Made by a program: the position numbers and the translations under genes. This document shows, piece by piece, positions 6,846 to 13,434 of a DNA stretch of 17,582 bases. Every line of letters begins with the position of its first letter. The stretch's first letter is position 1. This stretch comes from an uncultured Bacillota bacterium (GTDB taxonomy: Bacteria; Bacillota; Sulfobacillia; UBA995; UBA9673): contig CALMHV010000371.1 of assembly GCA_937863905.1 (NCBI GenBank), positions 1 through 17,582 on the forward strand, in the 5' to 3' direction. The notes beneath the pieces were generated by a model. It had not been told where the DNA came from and ran no database searches. It was given only the letters and a program-made list of their open reading frames with translations.

Positions 6846-7673
6846 CTAGTACCCGCCGAGGATGTCTCTGAGGACCGTGCTGTCCGGCGAGACCGTGGCG
6901 AGAACCGCCCCCACCACGATGATCAGGGCGAGGACGATCTTCAACCAGTCCTGGGCAACGACCGTGCCGTACATGACCGGCTCCTTGGAGAGGTACGCGC
7001 TTGCGGCGTAAATCTCTTCGCCGATCAGGGAGTAGTCGCAGGCGGCCACAAAGAACGGCAGCTGCGCGGTCATGGCCGTTCCGCCGATCTGGATCATCCC
7101 TTGGAACGAACCGGTTTCAGCCAGCATCATGGCCTCGGCGTAGAACGCGCCGATCATGATGTTCGCCGCAGGACGCTCGCGCTCGAAAATACCGATGACG
7201 GCGCCGGTGAACGCGAACTGCTCCGCCGACAGGAAGCGGATGTCGTCCGGGTTGAAGGCATCGGGACGACCCTCTTCGAGATAGGCCTGACGCGTGATTT
7301 CTTCAATCACGGCGTACGGAAGCGGGTCGCAGTTCAGAGCGAGGAACCGGGTATCATAGCGGGCGCACTGACGGGCGATATGGCTGACCATTCCGAACGC
7401 AGCCAGAGTTTGTGGGTTGTCAACGCTAAGGATACCCGGGATGAACACGACCGGACGGCCCATTTCCGTGGCACGGCCTATGGCCTCGTCGACGGCCTCG
7501 AGCCCGGCGATCTTCTTGATCTCGGGGATCTTGCGACCCGTACGAGCGCGGGCCACCATGACCCAGATGATCACGCCGAGCCCCAGGACAATGGCGAAGT
7601 CGATGACCGAACCCGCTGAGAAGATTCCCAACGTGGGCACGGGGGCTTGCTCCTGAGCTAGCAACCACATCAT
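6846..7673 (-). CDS. DUF6754-like membrane protein with a helix at each end
   Basis: A 275-residue protein with hydrophobic helices at about 23-41 and 245-262 around a soluble core of about 200 residues. The core (from GLEAVDEAIGRATEMGRP through VVFIPGILSVDNPQTLAAFG and SLIGEEIYAASAYLSKEP) looks like the DUF6754 family as I remember it; function unknown. Positive residues directly after helix 1 (ARARTGRK) predict the core in the cytoplasm and both ends outside. The start is ATG at 7673. A GTG at 7685 lies inside the AGGAGGTGAG ribosome-binding site itself and is unlikely to be used. A second ATG follows immediately. It heads a run of four membrane proteins with gaps of 64-80 bases, each with its own GGAGGTG site. 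It shares size, layout and a short motif with the 271-residue protein two genes downstream. Confidence 0.82.
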   Translation of the reverse strand: MMWLLAQEQAPVPTLGIFSAGSVIDFAIVLGLGVIIWVMVARARTGRKIPEIKKIAGLEAVDEAIGRATEMGRPVVFIPGILSVDNPQTLAAFGMVSHIARQCARYDTRFLALNCDPLPYAVIEEITRQAYLEEGRPDAFNPDDIRFLSAEQFAFTGAVIGIFERERPAANIMIGAFYAEAMMLAETGSFQGMIQIGGTAMTAQLPFFVAACDYSLIGEEIYAASAYLSKEPVMYGTVVAQDWLKIVLALIIVVGAVLATVSPDSTVLRDILGGY

Positions 7674-7884
7674 ATGTTGTCTCACCTCCTGGACCTAGAG
7701 TTCTTGCTATGCGCTACACCCCGCGGGAGCCGGAAGGGTTTTACTCCCTCGGAGCTATAGCCAGCCAGACAGACTGAGATGGACTAGAAACTGCTATGGT
7801 ACGACAGTCCTTTTCGGCGGAGTCGGTTCTCCTCCTCCTCCAGAGGCCACTTTTTATCTGGTTCCCGCTTCCCGGCCGTGCGAG
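7674..7884 (-). other. Leader region before the DUF6754-like gene
   Basis: This 211-base gap holds no convincing gene. It contains a GGAGGAGGAGGAG stretch (about 7830-7842), which heads only a tiny open frame and is probably not a gene. Near 7724-7757 a GGGAG element can pair either with CTCC just upstream or with CTCCC just downstream, an arrangement that could act as an alternating leader. I see no clear sigma-70 promoter; TATAGC near 7755 lacks a good -35 partner. The region ends in a strong CAGGAGGTGAG ribosome-binding site. Confidence 0.3.
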
Positions 7885-8376
7885 CTAGGTCTGGCCGGCC
7901 GGCTGGTCGAGCGTCCCGATGCGCTGGCGGATGAGATCCAACACCTGTTCGCGGTTTGAGGGACCGAAGTAGAGCATGAGTCCCTTGAGGTAGCGCATGC
8001 GCATGTCGGTGGGGCGGAGGTGGAGGTAGACTCCGTCGTCGAAGAGGCGGTACTCATCGAAGTCCTGCCAACGGAACCCCTCGCGTGAGAAGAAGACAAC
8101 CTGGCACGCCTTCTTGTTGGTCAGAACGAAACCCTGCGGGAAGTAGACCGGCGCGAGAGCCCCGCCGAGAAGGAGCACGGCCAGAATCACGTAGATGGCC
8201 GAGCCGAACGCGAACCACACCAAGACCAAGCCGACCAGCGTGGCCGCCACCCCAGCCAGAAAGGTCTTCGGTTTGCGCCGCATCAAGGAGCTCGACCACT
8301 TGAGAAGCGTGACCTCCGGAGCGAAGGCTCCGGACTTCGGCGGCTGCTCTCCCGCTTTGGGCTTGTCCTTGGTCAT
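7885..8376 (-). CDS. Two-helix membrane protein with PH-like soluble C-terminal domain
   Basis: I do not recognise a named family. The 163-residue protein has a charged, Pro-rich N-terminus, then two adjacent hydrophobic helices at about 39-57 and 60-79 that could form a hairpin in the membrane. A soluble tail of about 80 residues follows. The tail's pattern (FVLTNKKACQVVFF, then GFRWQDFDEYRLFDDGVYL, then RYLKGLMLYFG, then a final helix EQVLDLIRQRI) resembles bacterial PH-like domains found on small membrane proteins; this is an inference from pattern. ATG at 8376 follows GGAGGT with a 5-base spacer, which decides the start although the frame stays open to 8595. It lies 133 bases after the DUF4438 gene and leads into the membrane block, so it could belong to either group. 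A role in assembling or tethering a membrane complex is possible. Confidence 0.75.
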   Translation of the reverse strand: MTKDKPKAGEQPPKSGAFAPEVTLLKWSSSLMRRKPKTFLAGVAATLVGLVLVWFAFGSAIYVILAVLLLGGALAPVYFPQGFVLTNKKACQVVFFSREGFRWQDFDEYRLFDDGVYLHLRPTDMRMRYLKGLMLYFGPSNREQVLDLIRQRIGTLDQPAGQT

Positions 8377-8454
8377 GCTGGACCTCCCCGACATTGCCTT
8401 CAAGGTCAAACTGTATTTCGACTTGTCGAGTTCATTCCCTCTCAAACCGCGGTC

Positions 8455-8472
8455 GCGGCGCGAAGCCGCCGC
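8455..8472 (-). terminator. GC-rich hairpin downstream of the DUF4438 gene
   Basis: A perfect 6-bp stem (GCGGCG / CGCCGC) with a 6-base loop lies about 40 bases past the DUF4438 stop. No run of T follows on the minus strand, so it may only slow or process the transcript. It marks a plausible boundary between the peptidase block and the membrane block. Confidence 0.35.
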
Positions 8473-8509
8473 CAAACCGGCCCCGGAACGCCGGCCGCGA
8501 GGACCGGGC

Positions 8510-9424
8510 TCAGGCTGGAAACTCGCTTTCCGGACGGAGGCCGAGAAGGACCGCCACGTTGGCCTTCGGGTCCAGCCTCGGCTCAATCTCCCCATGATTG
8601 GCGGTCAACAGGGTCGTGACCCCAGGTCCATGACCGGCGATCTTTGAATCGCTGTGGATGATGACGCCGATGATGACCGCGCCACGCCGGTAGCTTCGAC
8701 CATAGAACGAAGAAGCGTCGCGGATGGCCACGAGATCGCCGAACCGCAGCTTGTCCAGACCCAGCTTGACCAGGACCGGGGGATCCTGGGTCGTGATGTC
8801 GTAGTCGCCGCTGTGAGCCGTGCTGGCCCCGAGCCCCGAACCCATCAGGACCGCAGGCACTTCGGCCACGACGGGGACGGAAAGCTTGGCCTTGCGTCCC
8901 CGCCCCGCCGCGGCACCCGTGACCTCGATGTCCATTCGCTCGAAGAGGTCCGGGTCAAGGTTCATGACCTTCACCTCGGGGAAATCGGTAATCTCAAGCC
9001 CCTGTCCGGCCGCCCGGACCAGAATCTTGTCGCCGATGGCCAGCTTTTCGAGAATCGACGGCGCAAAATCGATGATGACATGCTCGATACCACCATGCTT
9101 GCCGGTCACGACACCGCTCGACCCCTTGGCCTCGCCCGAAACCACGACCGCCCGGTTCCCGACGCAGGCCAGAGTGTTGTAGGCCGTGTTGACCGCCTCA
9201 TCCTTGTCCTTGCTGCTGACGCCTGGCTCCACGTGGTCGCCGGCCCAGCCGTAGACGGTGTCGCCGACGCGCACGTTGTAGACGATGCCGCCCGTGGCCG
9301 GGCTGACCCGCGCCACGCCGTCGTACCCCACGCGGTACGAGGTCCGCATCACGGGCGCGGAGACCTCGCCTTGGACCGAGATGGTCACGATCCTGTCCCT
9401 GTTGGTCCGGACCTTCAAGTCCAT
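8510..9424 (-). CDS. DUF4438 domain-containing protein
   Basis: A 304-residue soluble protein that I recognise as the DUF4438 family; its biochemical role is unknown to me. Notable conserved-looking segments are GDTVYGWAGDHVEPGVS (54-70), NTLACVGNRAVVVSGEAKGS (83-102), GKHGGIEHVIIDF (108-120), GDKILVRAAGQGLEI (132-146), AHSGDYDITTQDP (204-216) and HGPGVTTLLTANHGEIEPR (262-280). The many Gly, His and Asp residues would suit a metal- or ligand-binding enzyme, but no catalytic residue can be named. No signal peptide or membrane helix is seen. ATG at 9424 follows AGGAGG with a 5-base spacer, a strong site. It closes the peptidase block and is followed by a small GC-rich hairpin. Its position right after the M55 gene suggests a role in the same peptide pathway. 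Confidence 0.85.
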   Translation of the reverse strand: MDLKVRTNRDRIVTISVQGEVSAPVMRTSYRVGYDGVARVSPATGGIVYNVRVGDTVYGWAGDHVEPGVSSKDKDEAVNTAYNTLACVGNRAVVVSGEAKGSSGVVTGKHGGIEHVIIDFAPSILEKLAIGDKILVRAAGQGLEITDFPEVKVMNLDPDLFERMDIEVTGAAAGRGRKAKLSVPVVAEVPAVLMGSGLGASTAHSGDYDITTQDPPVLVKLGLDKLRFGDLVAIRDASSFYGRSYRRGAVIIGVIIHSDSKIAGHGPGVTTLLTANHGEIEPRLDPKANVAVLLGLRPESEFPA

Positions 9425-9472
9425 CCCCTCCTCCTTCGACTCGCAGAGGGTCGATTGTCCCCCTTGCGTCTT

Positions 9473-10339
9473 TTACGAGCCCACGCTCCTGGCCATGGTG
9501 ATCATGACCCGCATGGCCTGGAAGGCCGCGATGTAGTCGTCGTGGGTGAACGAGACCGCTGAGGGGCCGACGGCCTGGGCGCCGGGAACCATCAGGGCGG
9601 CCCCGGCCATGGCCGTGCTGTTGAAGTCGAGTTCGATGGTCACCGGGCGCGGCGGGACGAGGGGTCGGAGTTCGCCGACGAGGCCGAGGGCCTCAGCCGC
9701 CGCCTCCTGGATTTCAGCGTTGGCCTCCTCGAGGGAAAGACAGCGGGCCGCGAAACGACCCACGGGTTCCTTCACGGCGATGGCCTTGATGCCCGGCAAG
9801 ACGGCCGAGGCCTCGGACACCGTCTCGGAGTCGCCCGTGATGAGAAGGATCGGGACGTTGTAGTACCCCGCGATGAAGGCGTTCAGCAGGGTCTCCCCGG
9901 CGGGCTGGCCGTTGATGCGGAGTTCACGGATGGTGTCGGAGGAGTAGGTGTGATTGAGAACGCCCGGCGTGCCGTTCCGGGAATGGTAGCCCACGAAGAA
10001 GGCGCCGTCGAAGCCGTCGGCCACCCCCTGCATCATACTCAGGGGCTTCGGCGAGCCGGTGAGGAGTTGGGCCCCCGAATGGAGTTCCTCGATAAGGATG
10101 TTGCGCCCCCCACCATGGCTGTCGTTGATGAGGATGATGTCGGCCCCGCCCTGGATCGCGCCGGAGACGGCGGCGCTCACCTGACGGGTCATCAGGCGGC
10201 GAGCGCGGGCGTATTCCTCGCCCTGGCCGGGACCGGTGTGGTCGCCGTGAACCACGCCGCTGATGCCCTCGATGTCGCAGGAAATGAAGATGCGCTGGAG
10301 CTTGTGGGGCCTGATGTCGGACTTGAAGTCGCTGGCCAT
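9473..10339 (-). CDS. M55 family metallopeptidase, D-aminopeptidase (DppA-like)
   Basis: Zinc D-aminopeptidase family typified by Bacillus subtilis DppA, which cleaves D-Ala-containing dipeptides. The expected ligands appear in order with DppA-like spacing: D22 and E24 in SCDIEGISGV, H75 in INDSHGGGRN, H119 in VGYHSRNG, and E149 in GQPAGETLLN. H130 in VLNHTY matches the catalytic His115 of DppA. Length 288 is normal, with about 14 extra residues before the usual IFISCDIEG start. ATG at 10339 has GAGGAG 8 bases upstream. In B. subtilis dppA sits with an ABC dipeptide transporter; no such transporter is visible here. It precedes the DUF4438 gene by 48 bases. The family call is firm; D-Ala-D-Ala as the substrate is an inference. 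Confidence 0.93.
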   Translation of the reverse strand: MASDFKSDIRPHKLQRIFISCDIEGISGVVHGDHTGPGQGEEYARARRLMTRQVSAAVSGAIQGGADIILINDSHGGGRNILIEELHSGAQLLTGSPKPLSMMQGVADGFDGAFFVGYHSRNGTPGVLNHTYSSDTIRELRINGQPAGETLLNAFIAGYYNVPILLITGDSETVSEASAVLPGIKAIAVKEPVGRFAARCLSLEEANAEIQEAAAEALGLVGELRPLVPPRPVTIELDFNSTAMAGAALMVPGAQAVGPSAVSFTHDDYIAAFQAMRVMITMARSVGS

Positions 10340-10372
10340 GGTCCTGGCTCCTCTCTTGTGGCGAGTCGCGTC

Positions 10373-11395
10373 CTAGCGGGACTTCCGGATCTCGAAGACC
10401 GCTTCCGTGTAGCCGACGTTCTCCCCGCGGTTGTTGATGTTGGCCGGCCGCCGGAACGGCTCGAGGGCCGCCGCCGCCTCGGCCGAGAGAAGGCCGAGTT
10501 GCTCTAAGACGCGGACGGCTGTCGGGTGGGTCCCCCGGGCGTTGCCGTCGTCGATCTTCAGGGCCACGCCCAGGCTTCGCCCGGGAATACCGAAGCAGTA
10601 GACGCCCTCGGCGCCGCTCTTGGCGACGACGGGCGTCGCCCTCATGAGCGCCGTGCACAGGCGGCCCGTGCCGCCGACCATCTCCGGATAGGCCCGCATG
10701 GAGCGAGCCACGAGTCGCGCCGCCGCGGCTCGCTCGGGCGAGAAAGCCGACCGCGGGTCTTCCGGGTTGGCCAGTCGAGCGAAGGCCTGGGCCATGTTCC
10801 GCAAGGGCAGAGCGAAGACCGAGACCCCGCACCCGTCCGTGGCCGTGCCCATCTTGTCGATGGGGTAGCCGGCCACCGCCGCCACATTCTCGCGGCAAAG
10901 GCGCTGGAGCGGGTGCTCGCGGCGCCAGTAGTCTTCGAGAGTCCAGCCCATTTGCCTGGCTACGGCCAGCATACCGGAATGCTTCCCCGAGCAGTTGCAG
11001 TGGACGGACGTCGGCGAGCGCCCCTCGCGCACCAGGGCTTGGGCCGATGGGCCATGCGTCGGAAGATGGGTCCCGCACCGCAGGTGGGTTTCGTCGAGGC
11101 CCACCTTGGCCAGAATCCCCAGAACGTTCTCGACGTGGTCGGGCTCGGAACTGTGGGACGCGCACACGACGGCCAATTCCCGTTCGGTGAGCCCGTAGGT
11201 CGCGTAGGCTCCAGACTCGATGACGGCCAGGGCCTGGATGGGTTTGGCCGCGCTACGCATGAACGTGTAGTAGTCCGGGTCGCCCACGGCGGCCACGACC
11301 GAGCCGGCCGTATCGACGACGGCGATGCTGCCGCGGTGGAGGCTCTCGACATAGTCACCGCGCCAGACCTTCACGAGGATCTCCGACTCAGGCAT
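10373..11395 (-). CDS. Asparaginase family protein (asparaginase II, Rhizobium etli ReAII type)
   Basis: Cytoplasmic L-asparaginase of the serine-lysine class (PF06089), unrelated to the E. coli AnsA/AnsB fold; it hydrolyses asparagine to aspartate and ammonia. The two Ser-Lys centres are visible: RSAAKPIQ supplies S48 and K51, and CASHSSE supplies S80, with K259 the likely partner of S80. HCNCSGKHSGM (C135, K138) and ATDGCGV (C189) match the zinc-site residues as I recall them from ReAII, at essentially the same numbering. Length 340 is normal for the family. ATG at 11395 has GGGAGAG about 5 bases upstream. It lies 33 bases upstream of the M55 peptidase gene, within the same likely transcript. 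True preference for asparagine over another amide substrate cannot be read from the sequence. Confidence 0.92.
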   Translation of the reverse strand: MPESEILVKVWRGDYVESLHRGSIAVVDTAGSVVAAVGDPDYYTFMRSAAKPIQALAVIESGAYATYGLTERELAVVCASHSSEPDHVENVLGILAKVGLDETHLRCGTHLPTHGPSAQALVREGRSPTSVHCNCSGKHSGMLAVARQMGWTLEDYWRREHPLQRLCRENVAAVAGYPIDKMGTATDGCGVSVFALPLRNMAQAFARLANPEDPRSAFSPERAAAARLVARSMRAYPEMVGGTGRLCTALMRATPVVAKSGAEGVYCFGIPGRSLGVALKIDDGNARGTHPTAVRVLEQLGLLSAEAAAALEPFRRPANINNRGENVGYTEAVFEIRKSR

Positions 11396-11437
11396 TCTCG
11401 CTCTCCCTTGGGTGCGCCGCGGTTCTCGTCCGGACGC

Positions 11438-12478
11438 TCAAACCCGGCCGTGACGGCGCAGGATACTGATGACTTCCTCTATCGGCAAAGCCTCCCGGAC
11501 ATGCCCGTCGCGCCCGGCCATCGTCTCGGCGGCGAAGAGGGCGTTGACGATGGCCTCCTCGGTGGCTTCGACGGCGGCCTCGAAAAGGGGCCCGAAATGG
11601 CGATCATCCTCGGCCAGAGCGTAGCGGACCAGGACGGGCTCGCTGGGGAAGGCCGGCTCGAGGCCGGCGGTGCTGAAAGCCAGGACGAAGTCCCCGCTGC
11701 CGTGAGCCCCCACGGAACCCGTGCGGGCCAGACCCAGGGCCGCCCGGCGCGAAACGCGCGTGAGCTGCCGCGAGGTCAGCGGGGCATCGGTGGCCAGGAC
11801 GATCATAATGGACCCACCGGGGAGTTGGTCCGGCTCCTCAGCGGCGACAAGGTCGCGGCCCACCGGGACACCATCCAGACGGAAGTCGGCCCGGCGGCCG
11901 AAGTTGGCCAGCACCAGACAGCCAAGAGTGAAGCGGGCGCCGGGCGCGCTTTCGGGCCCCGCCGGCCGCGCTCCGAAGGTGACCTGGCGCGAAGCCGTCC
12001 CCAGGCCGCCCTTGAACCCGAGGCAGGACATGCCGGTCCCGGCCCCCACGTTGCCTTCGGGCACGGGGCCCGGCGCCGCAAGGCGCAGAGCCTCCAGGCA
12101 ATCGGCCTCGGTCACGTGCCGGCCGCGGATGTCGTTAAGATAGGCGTCGGAACACTCGCCGACGACCGGGTTGACTGTTCCCGCGGTGAGGCCGATGTCC
12201 GGGTTCTCGGCCAGGGCCCGGGTGACCAGGGCGTTGGCGGCGGTGAAGACGCTCAGGGTGTTGGTGAGCAGGATGGGGGTCTCCAGGACGCCGAGTTCCC
12301 CCAGTTGGACGAGGCCAAGGCTCTTGCCGTACCCGTTGAAGACGAAGGACGCCGCCCGCGGCCTCTCCCGATAGAGGTTCCCTGGGTGGGGCACCACGGC
12401 CGTGACGCCGGTCCGGACGACGGGGAAGGCGGCCGCCGCACGCGGGTCAGGCGAAGTCTCGCCCCGGTTCAAGGTCAC
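11438..12478 (-). CDS. P1 family (DmpA/BapA-type, S58) N-terminal-nucleophile aminopeptidase
   Basis: A self-processing aminopeptidase family whose characterised members (DmpA, BapA) release N-terminal D-amino acids, glycine or beta-amino acids. Coordinates run from the first ordinary in-frame start, GTG at 12478 (346 residues). Seen: VNPVVGECSDAYLND (102-116), GNVGAGTGMSCLGFKGG (142-158), VLANFGRRADFRLDGVP (189-205) and QLPGGSIMIVLATDAP (218-233). By analogy with DmpA the Gly222/Ser223 bond is the autocleavage site and Ser223 the new N-terminal nucleophile. The conserved family N-terminus is encoded further upstream in the same frame (12479-12583), so GTG 12478 probably gives a truncated model; that extension is described as a separate feature. 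Cytoplasmic, as no signal peptide is seen. It lies 42 bases upstream of the asparaginase gene. Family call is firm, the start is not. Confidence 0.88.
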   Translation of the reverse strand: MTLNRGETSPDPRAAAAFPVVRTGVTAVVPHPGNLYRERPRAASFVFNGYGKSLGLVQLGELGVLETPILLTNTLSVFTAANALVTRALAENPDIGLTAGTVNPVVGECSDAYLNDIRGRHVTEADCLEALRLAAPGPVPEGNVGAGTGMSCLGFKGGLGTASRQVTFGARPAGPESAPGARFTLGCLVLANFGRRADFRLDGVPVGRDLVAAEEPDQLPGGSIMIVLATDAPLTSRQLTRVSRRAALGLARTGSVGAHGSGDFVLAFSTAGLEPAFPSEPVLVRYALAEDDRHFGPLFEAAVEATEEAIVNALFAAETMAGRDGHVREALPIEEVISILRRHGRV

Positions 12479-12597
12479 GTGACCGACAAGGACGCCGGGA
12501 ACATCGGTGATGGCGTTCAGCGGGCCGCAGGGAAGGCGGCCAAGCGAGATGCCGGCGTCTCTGGCGCGCGGTCTCCGACCCGTAGGGTGAGCCCCCT
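12479..12597 (-). other. In-frame upstream coding extension of the P1 peptidase, with possible ACG start at 12583
   Basis: Translated in the peptidase frame, this stretch encodes RARDAGISLGRLPCGP followed by LNAITDVPGVLVGHVTL, which is the hallmark N-terminus of P1/DmpA peptidases. The frame is closed upstream by TGA at 12598-12600, and no ATG, GTG or TTG lies between that stop and GTG 12478. The ACG codon at 12583 is preceded by AAAGGGGG with an 8-base spacer and would add 35 residues, giving about 381 in total, close to DmpA's length. A CTG at 12520 is a weaker alternative. Either a non-standard start is used, or the start has been mutated, or the assembly has an error here. Confidence 0.72.
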
Positions 12598-12623
12598 TTC
12601 AACACTCGCGGCCGCGGCGAGCC

Positions 12624-13430
12624 TCAGCCTTCGCGGTAGCGCGCGGCGGCCTCCACGAGGCCGGCGAAGAGCTTCAGGAACACGGGCTCCGTGGCCCAAA
12701 GGTTTTCGGGATGCCACTGGACGCCGAAGGCGAAGCCGGTCCCGCGTCCCGCGGGACCGGCGGAGGCCCCGGGCCTCTGGCCCATCCCCGCCAGCTCGAT
12801 GGCTTCGATCACGCCGTCCGGGGCGACGGCCGAAACCCGGTAGCCTTGCGGCATCCGGGAGATGGCCTGGTGGTGGAAGGAGTTCACTTTGAGCGGGCCG
12901 GACCCGAGCCGTTCCGCCAGAAGGGTGTCCCGCTCCACCTCCACCAAGTGCGTCCGGGCGTCGCGCGGGGCTTCCTGCAAGTGCTTGAGGCAACCGGGTT
13001 TCTGGCTGGGCAAGTCCTGGTAGAGAGCGCCCCCGGCGGCCACGGCCAGGATCTGGATGCCGCGGCAGATGCCGAAGACGGGGAGGCCCTTGGCCAGGGC
13101 CACCCGGACGAGGGCCAACTCGAAACGGTCGCGGGGAGGTTCGAGCTTGCCCAGGGCCGGGATGGGACCTTCGCCGAAGAACTCGGGGTCGAGGTCGAAC
13201 CCTCCCGGGACCAGCAGCCCGTCGATGGTCTCGAGGCTGTCGGCGGCGAGCGAGGCCGCGACGGCCTCAGCTTCCCGCGCCAGCCCGTGGCGGATCCGGT
13301 AGGGGATGGGCAGGACGAGCGGCAGCCCGCCCGCTTCCTCCACGCCCCCGCTGTAGTCCAGGCCCAACCTGGCAAAACGAAGTTCTCCCTCGATGACCAA
13401 ACCGCAGGTTATGCCGATGCGCGGTCTCAC
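12624..13430 (-). CDS. Gamma-glutamyl-gamma-aminobutyrate hydrolase family protein (peptidase C26)
   Basis: A class-I glutamine-amidotransferase-like hydrolase of the PuuD/C26 group, which cleaves gamma-glutamyl amide bonds. The family opening RPRIGITCG is present, followed by Y26 and the oxyanion-type segment LLVPGGFDLDP (72-82). The nucleophile elbow GICRGIQIL contains C122, and VQWHPENLW gives the His240/Glu242 pair; these match Cys114, His222 and Glu224 of E. coli PuuD. KVNSFHHQAI (181-190) is also typical. Length (268) is normal. The start is GTG at 13430, only 4 bases after the previous stop, with GGGAGAGG about 10 bases upstream. The natural substrate is unknown; putrescine-pathway partners are not seen here, so hydrolysis of gamma-glutamyl peptides released by the neighbouring peptidases is as likely as GABA production. 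Confidence 0.9.
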   Translation of the reverse strand: MRPRIGITCGLVIEGELRFARLGLDYSGGVEEAGGLPLVLPIPYRIRHGLAREAEAVAASLAADSLETIDGLLVPGGFDLDPEFFGEGPIPALGKLEPPRDRFELALVRVALAKGLPVFGICRGIQILAVAAGGALYQDLPSQKPGCLKHLQEAPRDARTHLVEVERDTLLAERLGSGPLKVNSFHHQAISRMPQGYRVSAVAPDGVIEAIELAGMGQRPGASAGPAGRGTGFAFGVQWHPENLWATEPVFLKLFAGLVEAAARYREG

Positions 13431-13434
13431 AGGG

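Noticed and set aside
7700..7860. Sigma-70 promoter with TATAGC as -10 element
   Set aside because: No acceptable -35 hexamer at 16-18 bases; too weak to call.
8420..8436. TCGAC-AA-GTCGA-like inverted repeat as a regulator binding site
   Set aside because: A single short palindrome in high-GC DNA with no second copy in the window and no regulator gene nearby.
8377..8595. Upstream extension of the PH-like membrane protein frame
   Set aside because: Overlaps the end of the DUF4438 gene, and ATG 8376 has a strong ribosome-binding site and a sensible N-terminus.
9924..11165. 413-codon minus-strand open frame
   Set aside because: Overlaps the asparaginase and M55 genes in another frame; Arg/Gly/Pro-rich shadow.
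10526..12892. 788-codon plus-strand open frame
   Set aside because: Antisense to the asparaginase, P1 peptidase and C26 genes, all of which have intact catalytic motifs; its product is rich in Gly, Arg and Asp with no recognisable domain.
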